A stretch of DNA of 64,000 nt from Pseudomonas guariconensis (GTDB lineage: Bacteria; Pseudomonadota; Gammaproteobacteria; Pseudomonadales; Pseudomonadaceae), in assembly GCF_024127895.1 (NCBI RefSeq), contig NZ_JAMYBK010000016.1:53753-117752 (forward strand), in the 5' to 3' direction. The notes below the pieces were generated by a model that saw only the letters and a program-made list of their open reading frames with translations, did not search any database and was not told the DNA's origin. The position numbers and the translations under genes were made by a program. This document shows, in pieces, positions 26,344-35,653 of the stretch (its first letter is position 1; each line of letters begins with the position of its first letter).

Positions 26344-27345
26344 TCACACCTTCAACACCAACTTCCCAAAATTCTCCCCACTGAACAACCTGAGCAACGT
26401 CTCAGGAAACGTCTCCAACCCCTCCACCACATCCTCCTTGCTCTTCACCTGCCCGCTGGCCAACCAACCGGCGATCTCCCGTGCAGCCTTCCCATACTCC
26501 TTGGCATGGTCGAACACCACGAACCCTTCCATGCGCGCACGGTTGACCAGTAACGACAGGTAGTTGGCCGGCCCCTTAACCGCCTCTTTGTTGTTGTACT
26601 GGCTGATAGCCCCGCAGATGACCACGCGGGCCTTGAGGTTCAGGCGGGTGAGCACGGCATCGAGGATATCGCCGCCGACATTGTCGAAGTACACATCGAC
26701 CCCCTGGGGGCATTCACGCTTGAGGCCGGCGAGCACGTCTTCGGCCTTGTAGTCGATGACGCCATCGAAGCCCAGTTCGTCCTTGAGGTACTGGCATTTC
26801 TGCTGGCCACCGGCGATGCCGACCACGCGGCAACCCTTGAGCTTGGCGATCTGCCCGGCGATGCTGCCGACCGCGCCGGCGGCGCCGGAGATGACCACGG
26901 TTTCGCCGGCCTTGGGCTGGCCGACCTCGAGCAGGGCGAAGTAGGCGGTCATGCCGGTCATGCCCAGGGCGGAGAGGTAGCGGGGCAGGGGGGCGAGCTT
27001 TGGGTCGATCTTGTGCAGGCCCTGGGCGTCACCGGTGTAGTAGTCCTGCACGCCCAGCAGGCCGCTGACGTGATCGCCAGGCTCCAAGCCAGGGTGCCGG
27101 GAGGCGATCACTTCGCCCACGCCCAGGGCGCGCATTACCTCGCCGAGGGCGACAGGTTGAATGTAGGACTTGCCTTCGTTCATCCAGCCGCGCATGGCCG
27201 GGTCCAGGGAGAGGTACAGGTTCTTCACCAGCACCTGGCCGTCGGCAGGGTCGGTGGTAGGGACCTGTTCATAGGTGAAGTCGTCCCGGCGCACGGCACC
27301 GACCGGACGTTTGGCGAGCAGGAAGCGGCGGTTGGTCTGGGGCAT
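26344..27345 (-). CDS. NADP-dependent alkenal/alkenone-type oxidoreductase (zinc-independent MDR)
   Basis: A 333-residue medium-chain reductase like CurA and prostaglandin/leukotriene B4 reductases. It opens NRRFLLAKRPVGAVRRDDF, has LSLDPAMRGWM, then the cofactor fold GAAGAVGSIAGQIAKLKGCR, and VDVYFDNVGGDILDAVL. No zinc ligands are seen, as expected for this branch. It is predicted to reduce activated double bonds with NADPH. The ATG at 27345 gives the family length with a weak GGGAA upstream; the longer frame has no support. It is outside the capsule locus and faces away from the SDR gene upstream. Confidence 0.9.
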   Translation of the reverse strand: MPQTNRRFLLAKRPVGAVRRDDFTYEQVPTTDPADGQVLVKNLYLSLDPAMRGWMNEGKSYIQPVALGEVMRALGVGEVIASRHPGLEPGDHVSGLLGVQDYYTGDAQGLHKIDPKLAPLPRYLSALGMTGMTAYFALLEVGQPKAGETVVISGAAGAVGSIAGQIAKLKGCRVVGIAGGQQKCQYLKDELGFDGVIDYKAEDVLAGLKRECPQGVDVYFDNVGGDILDAVLTRLNLKARVVICGAISQYNNKEAVKGPANYLSLLVNRARMEGFVVFDHAKEYGKAAREIAGWLASGQVKSKEDVVEGLETFPETLLRLFSGENFGKLVLKV

Positions 27346-27592
27346 TGGGGGTTCCCTTTGGTTGGGGGAGGCAGTGCCGGCCGATTTGCAGGCGGCTTGC
27401 GTGTGAAGTAGGCCATCACTGGCAACGCAATTCACGGTGGCAGACTCCATTAGATAGCCCGCCCTCGCCCTTGGATCAAGTTCCACAGTCCCCGCAAATA
27501 CACCCCGATCCACCTGGTTGATCCTGCTGCCCAGCGTACGCCGCTCCTGTCTAGACTCCCTCCACCCCTACGAATCCTTTAAGGAGCCAGCA

Positions 27593-28354
27593 ATGAGCAT
27601 GAGGTTTTCCGGCCAGGTCGCCCTGGTCACCGGTGGTGCGGCGGGCATTGGCCGGGCGACGGCGTTGGCGTTCGCCGCCGAGGGCCTGAAGGTGGTGGTG
27701 GCCGACCGCGATGCGGTGGGCGGCGAGGCGACGGTGGCGCTGATTCGCGAGGCGGGTGGCCAGGCGTTGTTCGTCGCCTGCGACGTGACCTGCGAGGGCG
27801 AGGTGCGCCAACTGCATGAGCGGGCCATCGAGGCCTTCGGGCGCCTGGACTATGCCTTCAACAATGCCGGCATCGAGATCGAGCAGGGGCGGTTGGCGGA
27901 GGGGAGCGAGGCACAGTTCGACGCCATCATGGGCGTCAACGTCAAGGGCGTGTGGTTGTGCATGAAATACCAGCTCCCGCTGATGCTGGCGCAGGGCGGC
28001 GGGGTGATCGTCAACACCGCCTCGGTGGCGGGGCTGTCGGCGGCGCCGAAGATGAGCATCTACAGCGCCTCCAAGCATGCGGTGATCGGCCTGACCAAGT
28101 CGGCAGCCGTCGAATATGCCAAGAAGGGCATCCGGGTCAATGCGGTATGCCCAGCGGTGATCGACACCGACATGTTCCGCCGGGCCTATGAGGCCGACCC
28201 GCGCAAGGCCGAGTTCGCCGCAGCGATGCACCCGGTCGGGCGTATCGGCAAGGTCGAGGAGATCGCCAGTGCGGTGCTCTACCTGTGCAGCGACGGCGCC
28301 GCCTTCACCACAGGCCACGCGCTGACCGTCGATGGCGGTGCCTTGGCGATCTGA
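27593..28354 (+). CDS. Short-chain dehydrogenase/reductase
   Basis: A 253-residue classical SDR: TGGAAGIGRATALAF (NAD(P) binding), FNNAGIE, NTASVAGL, and catalytic YSASKHAV, with PVGRIGKVEEIASAVLYLCS and HALTVDGG at the end, the pattern of glucose/3-oxoacyl reductase-like SDRs. Asp after the second strand (VVADRDA) suggests preference for NAD. AAGGAG ends 6 bp before the ATG at 27593. Substrate unknown. Its stop is 5 bp from the end of the convergent kinase-like gene. Confidence 0.9.
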   Translation: MSMRFSGQVALVTGGAAGIGRATALAFAAEGLKVVVADRDAVGGEATVALIREAGGQALFVACDVTCEGEVRQLHERAIEAFGRLDYAFNNAGIEIEQGRLAEGSEAQFDAIMGVNVKGVWLCMKYQLPLMLAQGGGVIVNTASVAGLSAAPKMSIYSASKHAVIGLTKSAAVEYAKKGIRVNAVCPAVIDTDMFRRAYEADPRKAEFAAAMHPVGRIGKVEEIASAVLYLCSDGAAFTTGHALTVDGGALAI

Positions 28355-28359
28355 ATGGT

Positions 28360-29205
28360 CTACCAGCGGCTTTCGATGTGGCCTGCGAGGAAGATATCGC
28401 GGCGCGCCAGGCGCCCGATGTCCTGGTGCTTGGCGATGGCGTACACCCGGTCGAACGCGGCCCGTTCGACCTGGGGGAAATACGTGGCGAGTGCCTGCTC
28501 CACCTTGGCGTCGTAGTCCGCTTCGGTGATGTAGCGGTAGATTTCGTGGTAGTAGAGGAAGCCGAGCTGGAACCCCAGGGTTTCGTTGGGGAAGTCCGTC
28601 GGTTTGCAGAAGCTGTTCTCCAGGTCGATGGCCATGGGCTGGGCGCGTTCGTCGAGCGGCAGCATCACGTTAGCGGCCCAGAGGTCCATGTGGGTGATGC
28701 CTTGCGCCTGCAGCGCATGCAGCAATTCAAAGGCTGCCTCGAGCACGCGGTCGAGGGCCGCCGGGTTCTGGCGGATCAAGGTCAGCCCGTCGACATGGCC
28801 TTCCAGCAATTGGGTGATGAGAAACAGGTCTTGCACCAGGCCCAGCTTCGAGCGGCTGTAGCCGTAACCGACCAAGTTGGGCACCCGTGCGCCGCGCCTG
28901 GAGGCTTCGCAGGTATTGATCAGCTCTTCCAGAGTCCAGTCGTAGAGGCCGCTGCGCTTGGGCGTGCCCCGCTGCACGCGCCATTTCTTCTTCAACGAAT
29001 CCAGCTGTTCGCGCTTGGTGAACAGCGCGCTCTGGGCGCAGCCCAACGGTGCGCTGACACGCTTGGCGCCCGGGCGCTGTTCGATCAGTTGCTCGATGGC
29101 GGCACGAGTATGGGGGGTAAGCGGGGCTTGGAAATGCAGCGTGGTGCGGCGGTGTTTCAGGGTGTAGGGGTATTCGCCGGCGAGAAGATGAATGCTACGG
29201 ACCAC
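28360..29205 (-). CDS. InaA/lipopolysaccharide-kinase-like protein
   Basis: A 281-residue protein of the RIO/LPS-kinase superfamily. The catalytic loop is ITHMDLWAANVMLPLD (about residues 185-200; HxD and Asn), followed by the metal Asp in MAIDLENSFC. An ATP-binding Lys is likely in LKKKWRVQRG. The start is GTG at 29205 with AAGG 4 bp upstream. In Pseudomonas such genes (inaA-like, waaP-like) phosphorylate LPS core sugars or respond to weak acids; no other LPS gene is next to it here, so the substrate remains open. Confidence 0.78.
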   Translation of the reverse strand: MVRSIHLLAGEYPYTLKHRRTTLHFQAPLTPHTRAAIEQLIEQRPGAKRVSAPLGCAQSALFTKREQLDSLKKKWRVQRGTPKRSGLYDWTLEELINTCEASRRGARVPNLVGYGYSRSKLGLVQDLFLITQLLEGHVDGLTLIRQNPAALDRVLEAAFELLHALQAQGITHMDLWAANVMLPLDERAQPMAIDLENSFCKPTDFPNETLGFQLGFLYYHEIYRYITEADYDAKVEQALATYFPQVERAAFDRVYAIAKHQDIGRLARRDIFLAGHIESRW

Positions 29206-29298
29206 GCTGCCTTATTCCTAGTGATATCAAAGTGACATTGTTATTTCCTTGAAATATTACAGTTATTTAATAAATTTCCTACAGATTTTTACGTATTT

Positions 29299-30471
29299 TC
29301 ACACTTGCGAAGCGGCGAGTTCCTCCAAGTGCTGTTGACGCATCCGCCGCAACAGGGCGCTTGCGACCAGCAGGCAGCCGATGAGCAGCGCCACGCCGAA
29401 TACCACCAGCGCCATGCGTGGTCCCAGTCGGTCGTTCAACCACCCGGTCACGATCACCGGCAGGCTGAATCCGAGGTAGGCCAGCAGGAAGAATCCGGCG
29501 CTGGCGCGGGTTTTTTCGCTGCTGGCCAATTGGTTCACCGCAGCCAGCCCTCCGAGGTAGATGAAGCCGTAGCAGGCGCTGCTGGCAGCCACCGCGCCCA
29601 GCAGCACCGCGGCCAGGTGCCCGCCGGCGGCGCCCCAGGCCAGCACGGCATAGCTGCAGGGCAGGATCGCCAGGCCCAGCAGGGTGGCGTGGGCATTGGG
29701 CAGGCGACGGGCCATGGGCTGGAACAACAGGCCGCAACTGATCACGCAGAAGGTGGAGAAGCCCGACCAGGCACTGAGCGCGTGCTGGCGCAGGATGCCT
29801 GGCAACAGGGCAATGACCAGGCCGACGCAGGCCCAGGCCAGGAGGATGGCAAAACCGTAGGCAAGGCTGCCGGCCGGGTAGCAGGGCAGGCGCAGCATGG
29901 CGCTGCGTTGGGCCGGGCGTGGATCGGGCAGGCGCCACACCAACACCAGGGCGACGGTGGCGAGCAGCAACTGCAGGTGGAAGCTGGCCGGTGCCAGGGT
30001 GGGGCCGGCCAGCAGGCACAGGCTGGTCAGTGCAGCACCCAGGCCAAAGCCCAGGGAGGTGCTGGCGGTCACCCAGTTGGCGGCGCGGCCGATATCGCCG
30101 CCGGCCATCAGTTCGCCCATGTAGGCGGTGGCGGTGGCTGTCGCCATCCCGGTGCCCAGGCCCAGGACCAGGCGCGCCAGGCCGAGGGTTTCCAGCCCTG
30201 GGGCGAGCAGGAGCAGGGAGGTGGCGATCATCGACAGGCACAGGGCGGCGAGGATCAACGGCCGGCGCCCGACGCGGTCGGCCAGGCCACCCAGGGCGAT
30301 CAGCACAGGCAGTACGCCCAGCACATAGCTGGAGAAGGCCGTCGCAGTGGCCGCCGCGCCACGGCCGGAAAGGTCTGCATAGGCGATGTACAGGGGCGCG
30401 GGCAGGTTCACAGCCAGGGTGATCAGGCACAGGGCGAAGGCCAGGCGGGCCGGGGCGGAGCGGGTGGGCAT
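29299..30471 (-). CDS. MFS transporter, divergent from a MocR-type regulator
   Basis: A 390-residue major-facilitator protein with 12 hydrophobic segments. The loop 2-3 motif is GGLADRVGRRPLILAA, and LGLGTGMATATATAYMGELM lies in helix 5. A sugar- or drug-efflux role is usual for this type. It is divergently transcribed from the PLP-fused GntR regulator that begins 157 bp away, so it is the likely target of that regulator. Longer overlapping frames on this strand are artefacts of high G+C. Confidence 0.88.
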   Translation of the reverse strand: MPTRSAPARLAFALCLITLAVNLPAPLYIAYADLSGRGAAATATAFSSYVLGVLPVLIALGGLADRVGRRPLILAALCLSMIATSLLLLAPGLETLGLARLVLGLGTGMATATATAYMGELMAGGDIGRAANWVTASTSLGFGLGAALTSLCLLAGPTLAPASFHLQLLLATVALVLVWRLPDPRPAQRSAMLRLPCYPAGSLAYGFAILLAWACVGLVIALLPGILRQHALSAWSGFSTFCVISCGLLFQPMARRLPNAHATLLGLAILPCSYAVLAWGAAGGHLAAVLLGAVAASSACYGFIYLGGLAAVNQLASSEKTRASAGFFLLAYLGFSLPVIVTGWLNDRLGPRMALVVFGVALLIGCLLVASALLRRMRQQHLEELAASQV

Positions 30472-30628
30472 GGGGGAATCCTTCTTGAGGGCGCGAAGCG
30501 GCCCCGGAGGGCAACCGAACGTCTTGGGCTCGTGAGCACAACAGTGGGCCTGGCCCCCTTGACCAACAAGGCACACTCCCAGCCCATTTGTGATTAACTG
30601 TTCTGTCAAAACAACCGAACACCTGACG

Positions 30629-32026
30629 ATGAACATCCACCTCGACCGCCACGCTGCCACCCCCCTGGTGCAACAACTGACCGACCAGCTGCAAGCCTGG
30701 ATCACCCGGCAACGCCTGCGCCCCGGCACCCGCTTGCCGTCGATCCGCACCCTGGCGCGCAACCTGGCCGTCAGCCCGTCCTGCGTGATCGAGGCCTACG
30801 ACCGGCTGGTCGCCAGCGGCTGGCTGGAGGCGCGCCATGGCACGGGGTTCTTCGTCGCCGAGCGCAAGCCGGGCCTGGAGCAGGATCAGGCACAAGCCTG
30901 GGGCGAGGCGGTGGATGGCAGTTGGCGGCAGTTTCGCGAGGGCCATGACGAACTGCTCAAGCTGGGCTGTGGCTGGCTCCCCAGCGCCTGGCGGGCCGGC
31001 GACGAGCTGGCCCAGGCCATTCGCCAGGTCAGCCGTAGCCACCCCGAAGCGCTGTTCGACTACTGCCCACCTCTGGGCCTGGCCAGCCTGCGCCTGCAAC
31101 TGCACAAGCGCCTGGCGCGCCTGGACATCCCCGCCGGTACGGAGCGCATCCTCACCACCCAGGGGGCCAGCCATGCCCTCGACCTGCTGGTGCGCACCCT
31201 GTTGCGTCCGGGCGATGCGGTACTGGTGGAAAGCCCCGGCTACTACAACCTGTTCAACCTGCTGCGCCAGCACCAGGTGCGCATGCTGCCGGTACCGCGC
31301 ACCCCCAGCGGGCCGGACCTGAACGCACTGCAGCGCCTGCTGGCCGAGCACCGCCCGCGCTGCCTGTTCGTCAACAGCCTCTACCACAACCCGACTGGCA
31401 CCAGCCTCACGCCCAAGGTCGCCTATCGCCTGCTGGAACTGGCCCGGGAGCATGACCTGAGGATCGTCGAGGACGATATCTACGCCGACTTCCAGGACGG
31501 CCCGGCAACACGCCTGGCGACCCTCGACAGCGAGCAACGGGTGATCTACATGGCCAGCTTCTCCAAGACCCTGAGCAGCGCCCTGCGGGTCGGCTACCTG
31601 GTGGCCGACCCGGCGCTGGTCGCGCGCCTGGCGGAGCTGAAGATGGTCACCGGCATCGGTACCTCGCGCTTCGCCGAGCAGGTGGTGGGGCAGATGCTCG
31701 CCAATGGCAGCTACCGCAAGAGCATGCAGCGCCTGCGGCTACGCCTGGGGCAGCACATGGCCAAGCTGCTTGGGCAACTGGAGGCCTACGGCTGGGAGGT
31801 GTTCTGCGAGCCCTATGGGGGCATGTTCGTCTGGGCGCGTGCACCTAGCCTCGACTATGCCCGCCTGGAGCGGATCGCCCTGGACAACGCCGTGCTGCTG
31901 ACGCCGGGCAGCGCCTTCGATCACCAGGGGGCGTCGAGCGACTGGCTGCGCATCAATGTCGCCTATGGGCAGGATGTGCGTGCCCAGGCGTTCTTCCGGC
32001 ATGCAGGGCGACCTTCAGCCTGCTGA
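30629..32026 (+). CDS. MocR-type transcriptional regulator (GntR HTH plus aminotransferase-like domain)
   Basis: A 465-residue protein. Residues 1-80 are a GntR winged helix (PLVQQLTDQLQAWITRQRLR, GTRLPSIRTLARNLAVS, YDRLVASGWLEARHGTGFFV). The rest is a fold-type I aminotransferase-like domain: TQGASHALDLLVRTLLRPGD, YHNPTGTSLTP, VEDDIYADF and the PLP-Lys segment MASFSKTLSSALRVGYLVAD. Such regulators sense PLP or amino compounds. It probably controls the divergent MFS gene; the 157-bp gap (30472-30628) is the place for its operators, though no clear repeat is seen. Confidence 0.91.
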   Translation: MNIHLDRHAATPLVQQLTDQLQAWITRQRLRPGTRLPSIRTLARNLAVSPSCVIEAYDRLVASGWLEARHGTGFFVAERKPGLEQDQAQAWGEAVDGSWRQFREGHDELLKLGCGWLPSAWRAGDELAQAIRQVSRSHPEALFDYCPPLGLASLRLQLHKRLARLDIPAGTERILTTQGASHALDLLVRTLLRPGDAVLVESPGYYNLFNLLRQHQVRMLPVPRTPSGPDLNALQRLLAEHRPRCLFVNSLYHNPTGTSLTPKVAYRLLELAREHDLRIVEDDIYADFQDGPATRLATLDSEQRVIYMASFSKTLSSALRVGYLVADPALVARLAELKMVTGIGTSRFAEQVVGQMLANGSYRKSMQRLRLRLGQHMAKLLGQLEAYGWEVFCEPYGGMFVWARAPSLDYARLERIALDNAVLLTPGSAFDHQGASSDWLRINVAYGQDVRAQAFFRHAGRPSAC

Positions 32027-32168
32027 AAACGACACAGGCATAGCTATTTGACATCATTGTGGCGGCTGGGCCTTGTGAGCAGGGCGCGCCTGTTGCCATT
32101 CTTGGCCTGAAAAAGGGCTGCTCTGCAGCCCCCATCGGCATACATGCGACTGGCAGGGGGAATCGGTG

Positions 32169-34109
32169 ATGCGGGCGACCAAGCACGGTGTTCTGGCCAA
32201 CCTGGGCATGGCCCGCAAGCTGGGCCTGGGTTTCGCCCTGGTGCTGTTGCTGACCCTGGCGGTGGCGGCCATCGGCGTCGTGGCGCTGCAGGGAGTGGGC
32301 CAGCGTTTCGACGGGTTGCGCCAGATGAGCCAGTTCAACACCGACCTGCTCAGGCTGCGCCAGCACGAACAGGCCTTCGCCCTGCGCTCGGACATCAAGG
32401 AGGCCGACGCCCTGCGCAGCGGCCTGCAGGGCCTGCTCGAGCGCGCCCGCGGCGTGCCGGCGCTGGCGGCGGCGCAAGCGGACCTGCAAGCCTATGGCCA
32501 GGCTTTCGAGGCCTTCGTCGAGGCGGTGCAGGGCAAGGAGCTGGCGCTGGACATGGCCAGTTGGTCGGTGTCCAGCGTGGCCAACAACCTCGATGTGCTG
32601 CAAGCGGGCCTGGCCGACGATGGCACCTATACCTTGCAGCAGTCCCAGGGCCAGGAGGGGGGCGAGTTTCTCGAGCAGGCCGCGCAGGTGGCCCAGGTCT
32701 CGCGCCTGATGCTGCAGGCCATGGACGAGGCGCGGGTGCGCCTGGAGCAAGGGCGCAAGGGCGAGGAGGCGGTCAACGAGGGGCGCATCGCCCAGACCGT
32801 CGAGGCCGCGACCCTGGTCGACCAGCTCAAGGCGGCGGTCAGCGATGCCGGCTACCAGAGCGTGCTCGGCGAAGTGGCCGGGCATATCGCCAGTTTTTCC
32901 GACAAGCTCAACGAATACACCGACCTGTTGGCCAAGGAGCAGGGCCTCAAGGCGCAGTTGCAGGCGCGCGCCGGGCAGGTCACGGCACGGGTCGACCAGG
33001 CCTACGCCACCCAGGAGCAGGCCATGCAGGGCGAGCTGGGCCGCAACACCCTGGCCATCGTCCTGGCCACGGCGCTGGCCTTGCTGGTGGGGGTATTGGC
33101 GGCCTGGTTGATCACCCGGGCGGTGGTCGGGCCGCTCAAGCGGGTGATCGACCGCGCCCGGCGCATTGCCGCCGGTGACCTGGCCATCGACGGTGAGGTG
33201 GCGCGCCGTGACGAGGTGGGCCAACTGATGCAGGCCATGCAGCAGATGGCAGCGGGGTTGTCGGGCATCGTCAGTGGCCTGCAGCATGGCATCGAGCAAC
33301 TGGCCGGCAGTGCCCAGGCGCTGTCGGCGGTGACCGAGCAGACCAACCGTGAGGTGGGCAGCCAGAAGGAGGAGACCGAGCAGGTGGCCACCGCCATGCA
33401 ACAGATGACCGCCACCGTGCACGATGTGGCGCGCAATGCCGAAGAGGCCGCCCAGGCTGCGCAGAGTGCCGACGACAAGGTCGGCTCCGGCCAGCAGGTG
33501 GTACGCCAGAGCATGCAGCGTATCGAGCAGTTGGCGGCGGCGGCGGAAACCGCGAGTGCCGGGATCGACAGCCTCAGCGCCGAGATCCACACCATTGGCG
33601 ATGTGCTCGACGTGATCAAGAGCGTGGCCGAGCAGACCAACCTGCTGGCGCTCAATGCGGCCATCGAAGCGGCCCGGGCCGGTGAGCAGGGGCGTGGTTT
33701 CGCGGTGGTGGCCGATGAAGTGCGCGCCTTGGCCCGGCGTACCCGGCAGTCCACCGAGGAAATCGAGCGCCTGGTCGCCAGCCTGCGCGGCAATGCTCAG
33801 CAGTCGGTGGCGCAGATCCGTGGCAGCACCGAGCTGGTGCGCCTGGCGGTGGCCGATGTGCTGCATACCGAGAGCGCCCTGGGCAGCATTGCCGCGGCGG
33901 TTTCGTTGATCCAGCAGATGAACCAGCAGATCGCCGCAGCGGCCGAGCAGCAGAGTTCGGTGGCCGAAGAGATCAGCCGCAGCGTCACGCAGATTCGCGG
34001 CAGTGCCGATCAGGCGGCGTTGGCCATGCAGGGCAATGCCCGGTCGAGCGTGGCGCTGGCGCAGTTGGGAGATGAGCTGAAGGGGATGGTGGGGCATTTC
34101 CGGTTGTGA
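32169..34109 (+). CDS. Methyl-accepting chemotaxis protein with large periplasmic domain
   Basis: A 646-residue chemoreceptor. A first membrane helix (about residues 18-40, LGFALVLLLTLAVAAIGVVA), an all-helical periplasmic domain of about 250 residues, a second helix at about 293-315 (LAIVLATALALLVGVLAAWL), a HAMP domain, and the cytoplasmic hairpin with the tip EQTNLLALNAAIEAARAGEQ near residue 485. The periplasmic length fits the helical bimodular (HBM) type, as in P. putida McpS, which binds TCA-cycle acids; the ligand here is unknown. ATG at 32169 is chosen; a GTG lies one codon earlier. No CheR-docking pentapeptide is seen at the C terminus (ends MVGHFRL). Confidence 0.92.
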   Translation: MRATKHGVLANLGMARKLGLGFALVLLLTLAVAAIGVVALQGVGQRFDGLRQMSQFNTDLLRLRQHEQAFALRSDIKEADALRSGLQGLLERARGVPALAAAQADLQAYGQAFEAFVEAVQGKELALDMASWSVSSVANNLDVLQAGLADDGTYTLQQSQGQEGGEFLEQAAQVAQVSRLMLQAMDEARVRLEQGRKGEEAVNEGRIAQTVEAATLVDQLKAAVSDAGYQSVLGEVAGHIASFSDKLNEYTDLLAKEQGLKAQLQARAGQVTARVDQAYATQEQAMQGELGRNTLAIVLATALALLVGVLAAWLITRAVVGPLKRVIDRARRIAAGDLAIDGEVARRDEVGQLMQAMQQMAAGLSGIVSGLQHGIEQLAGSAQALSAVTEQTNREVGSQKEETEQVATAMQQMTATVHDVARNAEEAAQAAQSADDKVGSGQQVVRQSMQRIEQLAAAAETASAGIDSLSAEIHTIGDVLDVIKSVAEQTNLLALNAAIEAARAGEQGRGFAVVADEVRALARRTRQSTEEIERLVASLRGNAQQSVAQIRGSTELVRLAVADVLHTESALGSIAAAVSLIQQMNQQIAAAAEQQSSVAEEISRSVTQIRGSADQAALAMQGNARSSVALAQLGDELKGMVGHFRL

Positions 34110-34145
34110 GTTGCCTGCGTTGGCTGGTTGGGGCTGGCCAATGCT

Positions 34146-34271
34146 GGGGCTGCTTTGCAGCCCATCGCCGGCAAGCCGGCTCCCACAAGTTCTCTGCATG
34201 ACGCATGATACGTGAGCACCTCGGGCTCTGTGGGAAGCCGGCTTGCCGGCGATGGGGCGCGAAGCGGCCCC
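34146..34271. repeat. Inverted pair of REP elements
   Basis: Two oppositely oriented REP units. The first (34146-34187) reads from GGGGCTGCTTTGCAGCCC into the core GCCGGCAAGCCGGC and CTCCCACA. The second (34230-34271) is its near reverse complement (GAAGCCGGCTTGCCGGCGAT). This paired arrangement is typical of P. putida-group intergenic regions. It lies between converging genes and may end transcription or protect mRNA ends. Confidence 0.85.
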
Positions 34272-34317
34272 AAGGTTTCCCGCTGGCTTCGAAATAGTGC
34301 GGAGCCAGCCCCATCGA

Positions 34318-35508
34318 TCAAGCCCTGCGCGGGCTCAGGATCAGCAAGGTCAACACCCCCGCCACGATCCCCCAGAACGCCGACCCGATCGAAAACAACG
34401 TGAACCCCGATGCCGTGACCATGAAGGTGATCAACGCCGCCTCACGCTCGCGGGCCTCGCCCATGGCCACGCTCAGCCCGTTCATGATCGAGCCGAACAG
34501 CGCCAGCGCAGCGATCGACAGCACCAGCTCCTTGGGCAAGGCGGCGAACAGCGCCGCCAGGGTGGCGCCGAACACCCCGGCGATGCCATAGAAGATCCCG
34601 CACCACACCGCCGCGGTATACCGCTTGCCTGGGTCTTCATGGGCATGCGGCCCGGTGCAGATCGCCGCGCTGATCGCCGCCAGGTTCACCCCGTGCGAGC
34701 CGAACGGCGCCAGCAACAGCGAGGCCAGGCCAGTGGCCGAGATCAGCGGCGAAGCCGGCACCTGGTAGCCATCGGCACGCAGCACCGCGACGCCGGGCAT
34801 GTTCTGCGAGGTCATGGCCACCACGAACAGCGGGATGCCGATGCTGATGGTCGCCGCCAGGGAGAAGCTCGGCGTGGTCCACACCGGCCTGGCCACTTCC
34901 AGGTGGAAATCGCTGAAGTCCAGCAGCCCGAGGGCGCCGGACAGGGCGGTGCCCACCAGCAGCGCGGCGAGCACGCAATAGCGCGGCGACAGGCGCTTGA
35001 CCAGCAGGTAGCTGAAGAACATGCCCAGCACCAGCACGGTGCGGTGCTGGGCCGCGACGAAGATCTCGCTGCCGATCTTGAACAGGATCCCAGCCAGCAG
35101 CGCCGAGGCCAGCGACGCGGGGATGCGCCTGACCAGGCGCTCGAAGCTGCCGGTCAGGCCGCAGATCAGCACCAGTACGGCGCAGGTGATGTAGGCGCCG
35201 ATGGCTTCGCCATAGCTGACCCCGCCGAGGCTGGTGATCAGCAGTGCGGCGCCGGGCGTCGACCAGGCCACGGTGACCGGCGTGCGGTAGCGCAGCGACA
35301 GGCCGATGCTGCACACCGCCATGCCGATCGACAGGGCCCAGATCCACGAGGAAATCTGCGCGCTGGTCAAGCCGGCCGCCTGGCCCGCCTGGAACATCAG
35401 CACCAGCGAGCTGGTGTAGCCGGTGAGCATGGCGATGAAGCCGGCGACCACCGCCGACGGGGAACTGTCTGCCAGGGGGCGCAGGCGCGCGGAGGTGGCA
35501 TCGGTCAT
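34318..35508 (-). CDS. benE: Benzoate/H+ symporter, BenE family
   Basis: A 396-residue membrane protein with 11-12 hydrophobic helices. Family segments include AVVAGFIAMLTGYTSSLVLM, AWSTPGAALLITSLGGVSYG, FVVAMTSQNMPGVAVLRADG and APFGSHGVNLAAISAAICTG. BenE-family carriers import benzoate or related aromatic acids with protons. There are no ben or cat catabolic genes nearby, so the real substrate is uncertain and the symbol is by family only. Confidence 0.87.
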   Translation of the reverse strand: MTDATSARLRPLADSSPSAVVAGFIAMLTGYTSSLVLMFQAGQAAGLTSAQISSWIWALSIGMAVCSIGLSLRYRTPVTVAWSTPGAALLITSLGGVSYGEAIGAYITCAVLVLICGLTGSFERLVRRIPASLASALLAGILFKIGSEIFVAAQHRTVLVLGMFFSYLLVKRLSPRYCVLAALLVGTALSGALGLLDFSDFHLEVARPVWTTPSFSLAATISIGIPLFVVAMTSQNMPGVAVLRADGYQVPASPLISATGLASLLLAPFGSHGVNLAAISAAICTGPHAHEDPGKRYTAAVWCGIFYGIAGVFGATLAALFAALPKELVLSIAALALFGSIMNGLSVAMGEAREREAALITFMVTASGFTLFSIGSAFWGIVAGVLTLLILSPRRA

Positions 35509-35653
35509 GGGAAAGTCCTTGTAACTATGTAAGCGTTTTTTTCAGACTACCCTGCCAAGGCTCGATCCTTGCGATACAGCGACCATTGCTTTTAACCGTA
35601 CAGTCGCCAACCATTGGGCTCGAACCGGCAACTGCATGCGAGGGGGAGGGGTG

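Noticed and set aside
29279..31537. Minus-strand frame of 752 codons spanning the MFS gene and the regulator
   Set aside because: It crosses two real genes in other frames and shows no protein-like motif.
31953..34199. Long minus-strand open frame (748 codons) opposite the chemoreceptor gene
   Set aside because: Its translation is His/Leu/Gly-rich without any domain and mirrors the codon pattern of the real plus-strand gene; high G+C gives long antisense frames.
34146..34271. Repeated units as a CRISPR array
   Set aside because: Only two units in opposite orientation with no regular spacers, typical of REP pairs; no cas gene in the window.
34318..35508. A benzoate-degradation cluster around the BenE-type carrier
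   Set aside because: No ring-hydroxylating dioxygenase, catechol gene or BenR-type regulator is near it.
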